This document shows positions 44,491-52,507 of a stretch of DNA of 64,000 bases, one piece after another. The position numbers and the translations under genes were made by a program. Position 1 is the first letter of the stretch. The number at the start of each line of letters is the position of its first letter. Under the pieces are notes generated by a model. The model was not told the origin of the DNA. It searched no databases and saw only the letters and a list, made by a program, of their open reading frames with translations. The stretch is from Hyphomicrobiales bacterium. GTDB lineage: Bacteria > Pseudomonadota > Alphaproteobacteria > Rhizobiales > Rhizobiaceae. The stretch is from positions 8,552-72,551 of the forward strand of contig UCEY01000046.1 of the NCBI GenBank assembly GCA_900471605.1, given 5' to 3'.

Positions 44491-45405
44491 TCAGGCGCGC
44501 TTCATGGAACTCTTGGACGCCTGCAATTCGGCAAGCGCTACGCGCAGCACATCTTGCGAACGGGAAAGCAGAGCCTTGGCCGCCTCGACATCCGTCGCTC
44601 CGGCTGCGAGCAGGACGGCGACCTTCACCGAACCTTCGGCGGTCTCGATCCAGGCCCTGGCTTCATCGAACCCGATTCCGGCAATGTCCGCGACCATGCG
44701 GGCGGCGCGGATGCGCAGCTTGCCGTTGTCGGCGCGCAGATTGACCATATGGCCGTCATGGACGTGGCCGAGTTTCACGGCAGTCAGCGTCGACAGCATG
44801 TTGAAGGCGATCTTCTGGGCGGTCGCGGCCCCCATGCGGGTGGAGCCGGCGACGACTTCCGGCGGCGTTTCGAGCAGGATCGCCGCATCGGCGCCTTCGA
44901 ACAGCCTTGCGCCGGCATTGTTGGCCATCGCCACCAGTCTTGCGCCGCGGCGTTTTGCGGTCTCGGCAACCGCCACCGTATAGGGCGTCGAACCGCTCGC
45001 GGAAACGCAGATGACGCAATCCGCCGCGTCGACGACATCGGCGTCGCGTTCGCCGAGCGCCGCATCGTCCTCGGGGCCGCCCGGCAGGTCGGCTATGCCC
45101 GGAAGGCCACCGGCAAAAAGAATGGCGATCTGCTCGGGCGGGATGCCGTAGGTGCCGGGAAGTTCCATCGCATCGGCCATCGCGACAAGGCCGGCACTGC
45201 CGGCACCGGCATAGATCACCTTGCCGCCTGACTTCAAAGCCTCAGCGACGAGCTCGGCCGCCCTGGCTATCGCCGGGATGGCGGGATCGACGACCTCTGC
45301 CGCCGCCTGCTGACCGGATGCGAGAAGCGCAAGAATCTCGGCGGATGCGAGCGTATCGAGCCCCTCCGCTTTCCCATGTCTCGCTTCGGTGGCAGTTCTG
45401 CTCAT
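44491..45405 (-). CDS. murQ: N-acetylmuramic acid 6-phosphate etherase
   Basis: Splits the lactyl ether of MurNAc-6P to give GlcNAc-6P and D-lactate. 304 residues from the ATG at 45405 (GGGAG upstream). SIS-fold with VIYAGAGSAGLVAMADAMEL, the conserved GGxxAxxxxxEGxED-like region here FAGGLPGIADLPGGPEDD (the usual Glu before GxED is replaced by Gly/Pro), CVSASGSTPYTV, STRMGAATAQKIAFNMLST and a C-terminal UBA-like helix. The altered EGxED motif deserves attention because a Glu there is catalytic in E. coli MurQ. Head of the import operon. Confidence 0.85.
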   Translation of the reverse strand: MSRTATEARHGKAEGLDTLASAEILALLASGQQAAAEVVDPAIPAIARAAELVAEALKSGGKVIYAGAGSAGLVAMADAMELPGTYGIPPEQIAILFAGGLPGIADLPGGPEDDAALGERDADVVDAADCVICVSASGSTPYTVAVAETAKRRGARLVAMANNAGARLFEGADAAILLETPPEVVAGSTRMGAATAQKIAFNMLSTLTAVKLGHVHDGHMVNLRADNGKLRIRAARMVADIAGIGFDEARAWIETAEGSVKVAVLLAAGATDVEAAKALLSRSQDVLRVALAELQASKSSMKRA

Positions 45406-45419
45406 CCGACGTCTCCCTC

Positions 45420-45447
45420 TACCAAAATGATGCCAAAAAAATACCAA
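45420..45447 (-). promoter_or_regulatory. Triple 11-bp-spaced operator array near murQ
   Basis: On the plus strand TACCAA (45420), TGCCAA (45431) and TACCAA (45442) repeat with exact 11-base period (TTGGTA on the minus strand). They lie 15-42 bases upstream of the murQ start. The same half-site pair occurs near the divergent kinase. A likely target of the GntR regulator encoded next to it. Confidence 0.55.
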
Positions 45448-45573
45448 TTGTCCAGAAGGAAAATTAACTTTTATGAACGGATCGGTAATTTCGGCGGAAA
45501 CATATGAAAATAATGCAGCATTTTCAATTCACTGAAAGCCGCAACCTGAGTTTTTTGAAATCATGCTTGGTTA

Positions 45574-45590
45574 TTGGTACTTTTTTGGTA
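45574..45590 (+). promoter_or_regulatory. TTGGTA operator pair upstream of the kinase-nag operon
   Basis: TTGGTA at 45574 and 45585, 11 bases apart, overlap a possible promoter TTGAAA (45555-45560), 17-base spacer, TACTTT (45578-45583). Binding here would block transcription of the kinase operon. Confidence 0.5.
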
Positions 45591-45610
45591 TTATATGGGC
45601 GGAGGTATCT

Positions 45611-46498
45611 ATGGCGGCCTATTTTATCGGAATCGACGGTGGTGGAACAAGTTGCCGTGCGGCGTTGGCTGACGGAAATGGCACCATCCTTGGCCGCGGC
45701 AAGAGCGGCGCCTCCAATATCCTGACCGACCCCGATACAGCCCTGAAGCATATTGCCGAGGCGTCCCGCCTTGCCTTTGCGGAAGCGGGGCTGGAGCCTG
45801 ACCTGTCCGCCACGTCTGCCGTTCTCGGCCTTGCCGGCAACAATGTCGGCGATGCGGTGAGTTACGTGCAGGCACGGCTGCCTTTCAGACAGTCGGATAT
45901 CGTGTCCGACGGCGTCATCGCGCTGCAGGGCGCGATCGGCGACGAGGACGGGGCGATCGGCATCGTCGGCACCGGCACCGTCTATATCGCCCGGCATCAG
46001 GGCAGGCTGCATTCGGTTGCCGGCTGGGGTTTCCAGGTCAGCGATCTCGGCAGCGGCGCGCGGCTCGGCCAGCTCGCGCTGCAGGAAAGCCTGCTTGCCT
46101 ATGACCACATCCACCCGATGACCGGCCTGTCCAAAGCCATTCTCGCCGAGTTCGACGGCAATCCGGAAAAGGTGGTCGATTTCGCCCGGCTGGCGAAACC
46201 CGGCGATTTCGGTCGGCATACGCCGAAAGTGTTCGATTTCGCGCGGCAGGGCGACGAGGCAGCGATTCGCATCCTCAAGACCGGCGCAACCGGCATCGAC
46301 GAGGCGCTTGATGCCGTGGACGGGATCACCCGGGGCAGGGGCCGGCTCTGCCTGCTCGGCGGGCTTGCCCCTCTTTATCCCGAATACCTGGCCGAACGGC
46401 ATCGTATCCGGCTTTCCAAACCGCTTGCCGATGCGCTGACCGGAGCGGTGGCACTTGCCGTCAAGACCTATGGGGCGCGGGCGGAGCTTCGCGCATGA
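45611..46498 (+). CDS. nagK: N-acetylglucosamine / N-acetylmuramic acid kinase, BadF/BadG family
   Basis: 295 residues from the ATG at 45611 (GGAGG six bases upstream). Hsp70/actin-fold ATPase: phosphate-1 GIDGGGTSCRAAL (about 6-18), VLGLAGNN, phosphate-2 IGIVGTGTVYIA, WGFQVSDLGSGARLGQLAL and adenosine motif LCLLGGLAPLYPEYL. This family contains GlcNAc kinases and the dual MurNAc/GlcNAc kinase MurK of clostridia. With murQ across the promoter, a dual role is plausible but inferred. Stop overlaps the regulator start (ATGA). Confidence 0.87.
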   Translation: MAAYFIGIDGGGTSCRAALADGNGTILGRGKSGASNILTDPDTALKHIAEASRLAFAEAGLEPDLSATSAVLGLAGNNVGDAVSYVQARLPFRQSDIVSDGVIALQGAIGDEDGAIGIVGTGTVYIARHQGRLHSVAGWGFQVSDLGSGARLGQLALQESLLAYDHIHPMTGLSKAILAEFDGNPEKVVDFARLAKPGDFGRHTPKVFDFARQGDEAAIRILKTGATGIDEALDAVDGITRGRGRLCLLGGLAPLYPEYLAERHRIRLSKPLADALTGAVALAVKTYGARAELRA

Positions 46499-47259
46499 AC
46501 CAGACGCTCGCCGCCATCCTGCCGCTCGACGGCCTGCAATCGGCCGGCACCGGGCCGCTTTACCGGAAACTGCGCCAGAGCCTGGAAGACGCGATCCGCA
46601 CCGGCAAGCTCGGGCATGGCGACGCCCTGCCCGCCGAACGCGATCTCGCCGACTATGCCAATGTCAGCCGCGTCACGGTGCGCAAGGCGGTCGACGATCT
46701 CGTCAAGGATGGGCTGCTGACCCGCAGGCACGGTTCCGGCACATTCGTGGTCAAGCCGATGTCGCGTGTCGAGCAGCCGCTGACCCGGCTCACCTCGTTT
46801 ACCGAGGACATGGCGCGTCGCGGACTGGTGACGCGATCCGAATGGCTGGAGCGCGGCCTTTTCCATCCTTCGCCGGAAGAGATGATGATGCTCGGTCTTG
46901 CGCCCGGCGAGAAGGTGGCGCGGCTTGGCCGCCTGCGCCTCGGCAACGACATGCCGCTTGCGATCGAACGGGCCAGCATTTCCGCCGACTTTCTGCCCGA
47001 TCCTTCGGCGGTGACCAACTCGCTCTATGCGGAGCTTGGGAAAATGGATGCAAAGCCGGTGCGCGCCATACAGCGGATATCGGCCTGCAATATGAAGAAC
47101 CCGGATGCCGGGCTGCTGGCCGTGCCGGTCGGTTCCGCCGGCCTTTCGATCGAGCGGGTGTCCTATCTGGCATCCGGCCGGGTGGTGGAGCTCACCCGCT
47201 CGCTCTACCGCGGCGATGCCTATGATTTCGTGGCCGAGCTCTCGCTCGGCGAAAACTGA
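46495..47259 (+). CDS. nagR: GntR/HutC-family regulator of amino-sugar genes
   Basis: 254 residues. N-terminal winged helix (about 20-85: GPLYRKLRQSLEDAIRTGKL, LPAERDLADYANVSRVTVRKAV, GLLTRRHGSGTFVV) and a C-terminal UTRA effector domain (from about 100; RLRLGNDMPLAIERASI; YLASGRVVELTRSLYRGDAYDF). HutC-type relatives such as Bacillus NagR respond to GlcN-6P or GlcNAc-6P. Inside the kinase-nag operon; likely binds the TTGGTA arrays in 45420-45590. Confidence 0.85.
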   Translation: MNQTLAAILPLDGLQSAGTGPLYRKLRQSLEDAIRTGKLGHGDALPAERDLADYANVSRVTVRKAVDDLVKDGLLTRRHGSGTFVVKPMSRVEQPLTRLTSFTEDMARRGLVTRSEWLERGLFHPSPEEMMMLGLAPGEKVARLGRLRLGNDMPLAIERASISADFLPDPSAVTNSLYAELGKMDAKPVRAIQRISACNMKNPDAGLLAVPVGSAGLSIERVSYLASGRVVELTRSLYRGDAYDFVAELSLGEN

Positions 47260-47276
47260 CCTTCGAGGACGATGTT

Positions 47277-48320
47277 ATGCTGACCAATATGACGAATATG
47301 CGCAAGGAGATCGACGAGATCCCCGAAGCGACGGCCCGACTGCTCGACGGCTCGGCGAGCGAGCTTGCCGCGGCCGGGCGTGCGCTGCGCGAAAAGGACC
47401 CGGCCTTCCTGATCACCATCGCGCGCGGTTCCTCCGACCATGCGGCGACCTTCATCAAATACGCAGTCGAACTGACGGCCGGCCGCCCGGTCGCCTCGCT
47501 CGGACCGTCGCTCGCTTCGATCTACGGCGCCAGCCTGAAGCTCGACGGCGGTGCGGCCATCGCCATTTCACAATCCGGCAAGAGCCCGGATATCGTCGCC
47601 ATGGCCGAAGCCGCGACAAAGGCCGGCGCGGTCACCGTGGCGCTTACCAATACGCTGCCCTCGCCGATTGCCAGCGCCTCCGCTTACGCGGTCAACATCA
47701 ATGCCGGGCCGGAACTCGCCGTCGCTGCCACCAAGTCGTTCGTGAACTCGATCGTCGCGGGTCTTGCGCTGCTGTCGGAATGGGTTGGCGACGAGGCACT
47801 CAAAGCCGCCATCCGCGCTCTGCCGGGCCATTTCGACAAGGCGGTCAAGCTCGACTGGAGCGAGCTTGCCAACGAACTTTCCAGCCCCTTGGGCGAGGCG
47901 GAATCGCTCTACATGCTCGGCCGCGGCCCGGCGCTGGCGATCGCCAGCGAGGCGGCGCTGAAGTTCAAGGAAACCTCCAACATGCATGCTGAAGCCTATT
48001 CGGCGGCGGAAGTGCTGCATGGGCCGGTGGCACTGGTGGAAAAGCGCTTCCCGGTTGTTACTTTCGCGGCCCGCGACGCGGCCGAAGCTTCCGCCGTCGA
48101 GATCGCCGACAGTCTTTCGGCCAAGGGCGCGCTCGTTTTCGCGACATCCGACAAGGTCAAGGATAGCCGCAGGCTACCCTTCGTCGCGACCGGCCATCCG
48201 CTGACGGATGCGCTCACCCTGATCCTGCCCTTCTACGGTTTCGTCGAAGCCTGGTCCCGCGCCAAGGGTTTTAATCCGGATGCGCCTGTCGCACTGAAGA
48301 AGGTGACCGAGACGCTATGA
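47277..48320 (+). CDS. nagB-II: SIS-domain glucosamine-6-phosphate deaminase (NagB-II type)
   Basis: 347 residues with two SIS domains like the isomerase half of GlmS but without a glutaminase domain. Motifs ARGSSDHAATFIKY (about 49-62), ISQSGKSPDI (97-106), KSFVNSIVAG, LGRGPALAIASEAALKFKETSNMHAEAYSA region and the tail VALKKVTETL. NagB-II converts GlcN-6P to fructose-6P and ammonia; the position between nagR and nagA supports it. Overlaps nagA by four bases. Confidence 0.87.
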   Translation: MLTNMTNMRKEIDEIPEATARLLDGSASELAAAGRALREKDPAFLITIARGSSDHAATFIKYAVELTAGRPVASLGPSLASIYGASLKLDGGAAIAISQSGKSPDIVAMAEAATKAGAVTVALTNTLPSPIASASAYAVNINAGPELAVAATKSFVNSIVAGLALLSEWVGDEALKAAIRALPGHFDKAVKLDWSELANELSSPLGEAESLYMLGRGPALAIASEAALKFKETSNMHAEAYSAAEVLHGPVALVEKRFPVVTFAARDAAEASAVEIADSLSAKGALVFATSDKVKDSRRLPFVATGHPLTDALTLILPFYGFVEAWSRAKGFNPDAPVALKKVTETL

Positions 48321-49477
48321 GCATGACCAAGGCCATTACAGGCGCCCGCATCTTCGACGGCACCTCCTGGCATGAGGACGCCGCGCTCGTTTTCGCGGGC
48401 AGCAGGATCGAGGCGATCCGGCCCATGGCCGACCTGCCGGAAGGCATCGATCGGATCGATGCCGAAGGCGGGCTGATCGTGCCGGGTTTCATCGACCTGC
48501 AGGTGAATGGCGGCGGCGGCGTGCTGCTGAACGAGGAGCAGACGGTGGCGGGTCTCAGGCAGATCTGCGCCGCGCATGCCAAGTTCGGCACCACAGCCCT
48601 TTTGCCGACGCTGATCACCGATACCTACGAGATCACGTCCCGGACCGTCGAGGCCGGCAAGCAGGCGAAGACGGAGGGCGTGCCGGGTTTCCTCGGCCTG
48701 CATCTCGAAGGCCCGCATCTTTCGGTGGCACGCAAGGGGGCGCACGATCCGAAACTGATCCGGCCGATGGAGGAGAAGGACATCGAACTGATGCTCTCCT
48801 GCAGGGACGTCTTCGATGCGATGATGATCACCATCGCGCCGGAAAATGTCACCGCGGAACAGGCCGCACGGCTGGCACAGGCCGGCTTCATGGTGAGCCT
48901 TGGCCATACCGACACGACCTACGAGGTTGCAAAGACCTATGCGGAGGCGGGCGTTCGCACGGTCACCCATCTCTTCAACGCGATGAGCCCGCTCGGCCAT
49001 CGCGAGCCGGGCGTCGTCGGCGCGGCGCTCGATATCGGTTCGCTCCATGTCGGGATCATCGCGGACGGCATCCATGTCCATCCGGCTGCGATGGGCGTGG
49101 CGCTGCGGGCGAAAAAGGGGCCGGGCAGGATCTTCATCGTCACCGACGCGATGTCGACCATCGGCACCGACATGAAGAGCTTTACGCTGAACGGCCGTGA
49201 GATCCTGCGCCGGGACGGGCGGCTGACACTGGCCGACGGCACGCTCGCCGGCGCCGATATCGACATGATCTCGTCGGTCCGCTTCGCTCACGCGGCACTC
49301 GGCCTGCCAATCGAGGAGGCGTTGCGCATGGCATCCGCCTATCCGGCGGAAGCGGCTTACCTCGCCGACCGCAAGGGCGCGCTGAAACCCGGGTTCGATG
49401 CGGATTTCGTGCTGCTGACCGCCGAACTCGGCATGAAGAGCACCTGGATCGGCGGTGTGAAGGTTCATCAGGAGTAA
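48317..49477 (+). CDS. nagA: N-acetylglucosamine-6-phosphate deacetylase
   Basis: 386 residues of the amidohydrolase superfamily. Metal Glu131 in LHLEGPHLSVARKGAH, then SLGHTDTTYE (His), THLFNAMSPLGHREPGVVGA (His), GIHVHPAAM and catalytic Asp in VTDAMST. C-terminal RKGALKPGFDADFVLL-like barrel segment. Removes acetate from GlcNAc-6P. Last gene of the operon; followed by a palindromic element. Confidence 0.94.
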   Translation: MSMTKAITGARIFDGTSWHEDAALVFAGSRIEAIRPMADLPEGIDRIDAEGGLIVPGFIDLQVNGGGGVLLNEEQTVAGLRQICAAHAKFGTTALLPTLITDTYEITSRTVEAGKQAKTEGVPGFLGLHLEGPHLSVARKGAHDPKLIRPMEEKDIELMLSCRDVFDAMMITIAPENVTAEQAARLAQAGFMVSLGHTDTTYEVAKTYAEAGVRTVTHLFNAMSPLGHREPGVVGAALDIGSLHVGIIADGIHVHPAAMGVALRAKKGPGRIFIVTDAMSTIGTDMKSFTLNGREILRRDGRLTLADGTLAGADIDMISSVRFAHAALGLPIEEALRMASAYPAEAAYLADRKGALKPGFDADFVLLTAELGMKSTWIGGVKVHQE

Positions 49478-49495
49478 GGATCTGCACCGGAGATC

Positions 49496-49621
49496 GCCCC
49501 TCATCCCCCTGCCGGGACCTTCTCCCCGCATGCGGGGAGAAGGAAGATGGAGCGCCGACAGTGCCGCAAATACCTTCTCCCCGTCAAAACGGGGAGAAGG
49601 TCCCGGCAGGGGGATGAGGGG
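49496..49621. repeat. Rhizobial palindromic intergenic element, copy 2
   Basis: 126 bases whose two ends are perfect inverted repeats of about 30 bases (starting CCCCTCATCC and ending GGATGAGGGG) with internal CTTCTCCCCG/CGGGGAGAAG hairpins. Same design as 43045-43182. It lies between convergent nagA and the histidine kinase gene and may act as terminator for both. Confidence 0.8.
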
Positions 49622-49647
49622 TAATCGTTCCACGTTCCAGCACAAAT

Positions 49648-51060
49648 TTAGCCGGCTATCGGAAACCTTATTTCGACCTTTAGCCCCCTGCCATCGCGCC
49701 CATCCCCGAGCGTCATCTCCGCTCCATGCAGGCGGGCGATCTCTTCGACGATCGGCAGGCCGAGGCCGGTGCCGAGCTTGTCGGAACGGTCGCCGCGATC
49801 GAAACGCCTGAGAACGGAGGCCCGTTTTTCCGGGGGGATGCCGGGGCCGTCGTCCTCGACCTCCAGCACCGCCGCTTCGCCTTCCGCCCTGACGCGTACC
49901 GTGACTTCCGCACCATGGCCGGCATAAAGCAGCGTGTTGCCGATCAGGTTCTTCATCAGTTCACCGATCAGCAGCGGTTCGGCGGAAACCATGATCTCCC
50001 CCTCCCCTTCAAAACCGAGATCGATCCCGGCATCGGCGGCAAGCGGGACGTTGTCGGCCGTCGCACCGCGTGCCAGCGCCGTCAGGTCGACGCGCTGCAT
50101 CGAGGCGGAGCGGGTGGCGGCGTCGATCTTCGCCATCAGCAGGAGCTGGGCGAGAATGCGCTCGGCATCCGCCACCGCCTCGTCCGCCTTGCTGGCGGCC
50201 TCCTTCACCTCGGCGAGTTCCGTGGCGCGGTCGGCGAGCGCCAGCTGGGTGCGGATGATGGTGAGCGGCGTGCGCAACTGATGGCTGGCATTGCCGGTGA
50301 AATGCCTCAGCGCCTCCAGCGCGCTTTCGAGCCGCACCATGAAGGAATTGACCGTATCGACGAGGCCCTGCACCTCGTTCGGCACCCGTTCGCCGATCGG
50401 ATGGAGATCGTCGGGGCTGCGCTCGGCGATCGCCTCGCTGAACCGGTAGAGCGGCCGGAGCGACAGCGTGACCGCCACCCAGACGATGATCGCGGCGCCG
50501 ACGATCATGAACAGCAGGCGCAGCGCCGAGCGGATCAGGATGGTCCGGGTCAGCTGCTGGCGGGCGATGGTGGTTTCGGCGACCGTGACGGTGAACGGAA
50601 CGGAATTGATGCCGGTGGAGGCGGAGCGGGCGAGTGCGGCGACCCGGATCGGCTCGCCGCGAAAGGTGGCGTTCTCGAAGGCGGCGGCCTGGCCCTCGCG
50701 GCGGGGGATCGACGGCAGCGTCTGGTAGCCGGTGATGAATTTTCCAGGCGGCCCGTCGACGCGGTAAAAGACGCGGTCCTGGGCCGCGGAGGTCAGCATT
50801 TCCAGGGCGACATAGGGGATGTCCACTTCAAGCGAACCGTCTTCGGCGACGATTACCCGTTCGGCGATGGCGAGCGCCGAGCCGGCAAGCACGCGATCGG
50901 ACACCTCGTTGGCCGTATCGACGGCCTCGCCCCAGGTATCGATCATGGCGATCGTGCCGATCACCGCCGTCGAGACGAGAAGCCAGGCGAGCAGCCGGCG
51001 GCGGAGCGAATAGGCTGCCGGCGGCGTCACAGGCTGGGCACCATGCTGGATCGCCGTCAT
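49648..51060 (-). CDS. tctE: Sensor histidine kinase, TctE-like
   Basis: 470 residues. Membrane helix at about 23-42, periplasmic 2CSK_N-type sensor domain (43-178, with ALEMLTSAAQDRVFYRVDGP), second helix (182-203), HAMP-like linker, phospho-acceptor His260 in GNASHQLRTPL, then N box LIGELMKNLIGNTLLYA, G1 DDGPGIPPE and G2 GTGLGLPIV. Downstream of and overlapping the response regulator (ATGA). Its location close to tctCBA indicates tricarboxylate or related carboxylate sensing, as for Salmonella TctE. Confidence 0.85.
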   Translation of the reverse strand: MTAIQHGAQPVTPPAAYSLRRRLLAWLLVSTAVIGTIAMIDTWGEAVDTANEVSDRVLAGSALAIAERVIVAEDGSLEVDIPYVALEMLTSAAQDRVFYRVDGPPGKFITGYQTLPSIPRREGQAAAFENATFRGEPIRVAALARSASTGINSVPFTVTVAETTIARQQLTRTILIRSALRLLFMIVGAAIIVWVAVTLSLRPLYRFSEAIAERSPDDLHPIGERVPNEVQGLVDTVNSFMVRLESALEALRHFTGNASHQLRTPLTIIRTQLALADRATELAEVKEAASKADEAVADAERILAQLLLMAKIDAATRSASMQRVDLTALARGATADNVPLAADAGIDLGFEGEGEIMVSAEPLLIGELMKNLIGNTLLYAGHGAEVTVRVRAEGEAAVLEVEDDGPGIPPEKRASVLRRFDRGDRSDKLGTGLGLPIVEEIARLHGAEMTLGDGRDGRGLKVEIRFPIAG

Positions 51061-51734
51061 GCGCCCGGCGCCGTGGTTTCGAGGTAATAACCGATGCCGC
51101 GGGCGGTCTTGACGGTCAGGCCATGCGGGGCAAGGCGCCGGCGCAGGCGGCTCACATATTGCTCGATCGCATTGGCCGACAGGTCGTCGTCGAAGCCGGT
51201 CAGCGACGCCATGATCGCATCCTTGGAGACGACCTTGCCGGCGCGCAGGAACAGCAGTTCCAGCAGCGCGACCTCGCGGGCGGGCAGATCGAGGGGCACG
51301 CCCTGGCTGGAAAAGCTGCGCGAATTCAGGTCGAAGGTGATGCCGCCATAGTGGACGATCGAACTTCTGAGACCCGCCTGCCGGCGCAGCAGCACCCGGA
51401 TGCGCGCTTCGAATTCGGAAATGTCGAAGGGCTTGATCATGTAGTCGTCGGCGCCGAGATCGAGCCCCTTCACCCGCTCCTCCGGCGTGCCGCGGGCGGT
51501 CAGGATCATCACGGCTGCCTTGTTTGCCCGCGCCCGCATCGCGCGCAGCACGTCGAGCCCGTCCATTTCCGGCAGGTTCAGGTCAAGAATGACGAGGTCG
51601 TAGGTTTCGGCGGCGGCGACCGCCTCGGCGGAGGCACCGTCGGCGACCGCATCCACCGCATAACCGCTGCCGCGCAGGATCGTCGACAGCCCCTCGGCCA
51701 GCGCCTGATTGTCCTCGACCAGAAGAATACGCAC
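51057..51734 (-). CDS. tctD: Response regulator, OmpR/TctD-like
   Basis: 225 residues from a GTG (GGGGAG upstream). Receiver: acidic pair E7/D8, phospho-acceptor D51 in LVILDLNLPEMDG, Lys in DDYMIKPF. C-terminal winged helix (about 125-220: LDLPAREVALLELLF, LSANAIEQYVSRLRRRL, VKTARGIGYYLE). Pairs with the downstream kinase. Candidate target: the 11-bp direct repeats upstream of tctC at 53637-53665. Confidence 0.88.
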   Translation of the reverse strand: MRILLVEDNQALAEGLSTILRGSGYAVDAVADGASAEAVAAAETYDLVILDLNLPEMDGLDVLRAMRARANKAAVMILTARGTPEERVKGLDLGADDYMIKPFDISEFEARIRVLLRRQAGLRSSIVHYGGITFDLNSRSFSSQGVPLDLPAREVALLELLFLRAGKVVSKDAIMASLTGFDDDLSANAIEQYVSRLRRRLAPHGLTVKTARGIGYYLETTAPGA

Positions 51735-51817
51735 GAAATCTCCCCGCTTCCGCAGACGATTATAAACGCGGGAGCGGGGATGTCACGGATGTGGTGACGC
51801 CGTGGTTACTTCGACGG

Positions 51818-52327
51818 TTATTGCGAACGGCCGATGTAGTCCATCTTGCCGATCGGAACGCCCTTGTGACGCAGGATCGCGTAGGCCGTGGTGACGTGGA
51901 AGTAGAAATTCGGCAGCGCGAAGCCGAGGACGTAGTTGCGGCCGGTGAATTTCGTCTCGCCGCCGCGTGTCTTGATGATCACTTCGGCGTCTTCGCGGTC
52001 GGCCATGCTGGCCGGATCGACACCCTGCAGGAACGCCACGGTCTTTTCGATACGGGCATGCAGGTCGGCGAAGGTGACTTCTTCGTCGGCCATCGGGATG
52101 TTTTCGATCTGGCCAACGCGGACCGGCACGAATTTCGCCGTATCGCTGGCACGCTGGATCTGGGAAGTCAGCGGATACATGTCATGGACCAGCCGGGTTT
52201 CCAGCAGTTCCTTGTGGGCGATGCCCTTCTCGTCGGCGAAGGCTTCGCCTTTCTTCAGGATTTCCGTGAGATTGCCGAAAGCGCGGATAAAAACCGGGAC
52301 CGTGATATCGTAGAGGGTGAGCGACAT
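51818..52327 (-). CDS. DUF1993 family protein
   Basis: 169 residues, a DinB-like helical bundle: MSLTLYDITVPVFIRAFGNL, KGIAHKELLETRLVHDMYPL, FTGRNYVLGFALPNFYFHVTTAY, ending GKMDYIGRSQ. Family function unknown. Start at the ATG at 52327. It lies between the two-component genes and the divergent binding-protein gene; nothing links it to carboxylate uptake. The 83-base gap to the regulator gene holds no other feature. Confidence 0.8.
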   Translation of the reverse strand: MSLTLYDITVPVFIRAFGNLTEILKKGEAFADEKGIAHKELLETRLVHDMYPLTSQIQRASDTAKFVPVRVGQIENIPMADEEVTFADLHARIEKTVAFLQGVDPASMADREDAEVIIKTRGGETKFTGRNYVLGFALPNFYFHVTTAYAILRHKGVPIGKMDYIGRSQ

Positions 52328-52507
52328 GGCGAAACCTTTGCGTGATGGCAGGAAGCCGGGTCTTCCGGCGTGAAAAGACCGCCCACAGGTAATGACACCG
52401 CATCGGAAAACAAGCCGGTAAAATCTGCATTCCGGGCGCTGTGGCGAGAAGGTGACGCCTGTTCCGGTCGGCTTGCCGCAGCCATCGCGGTGGGGCATTG
52501 TGGCGCG

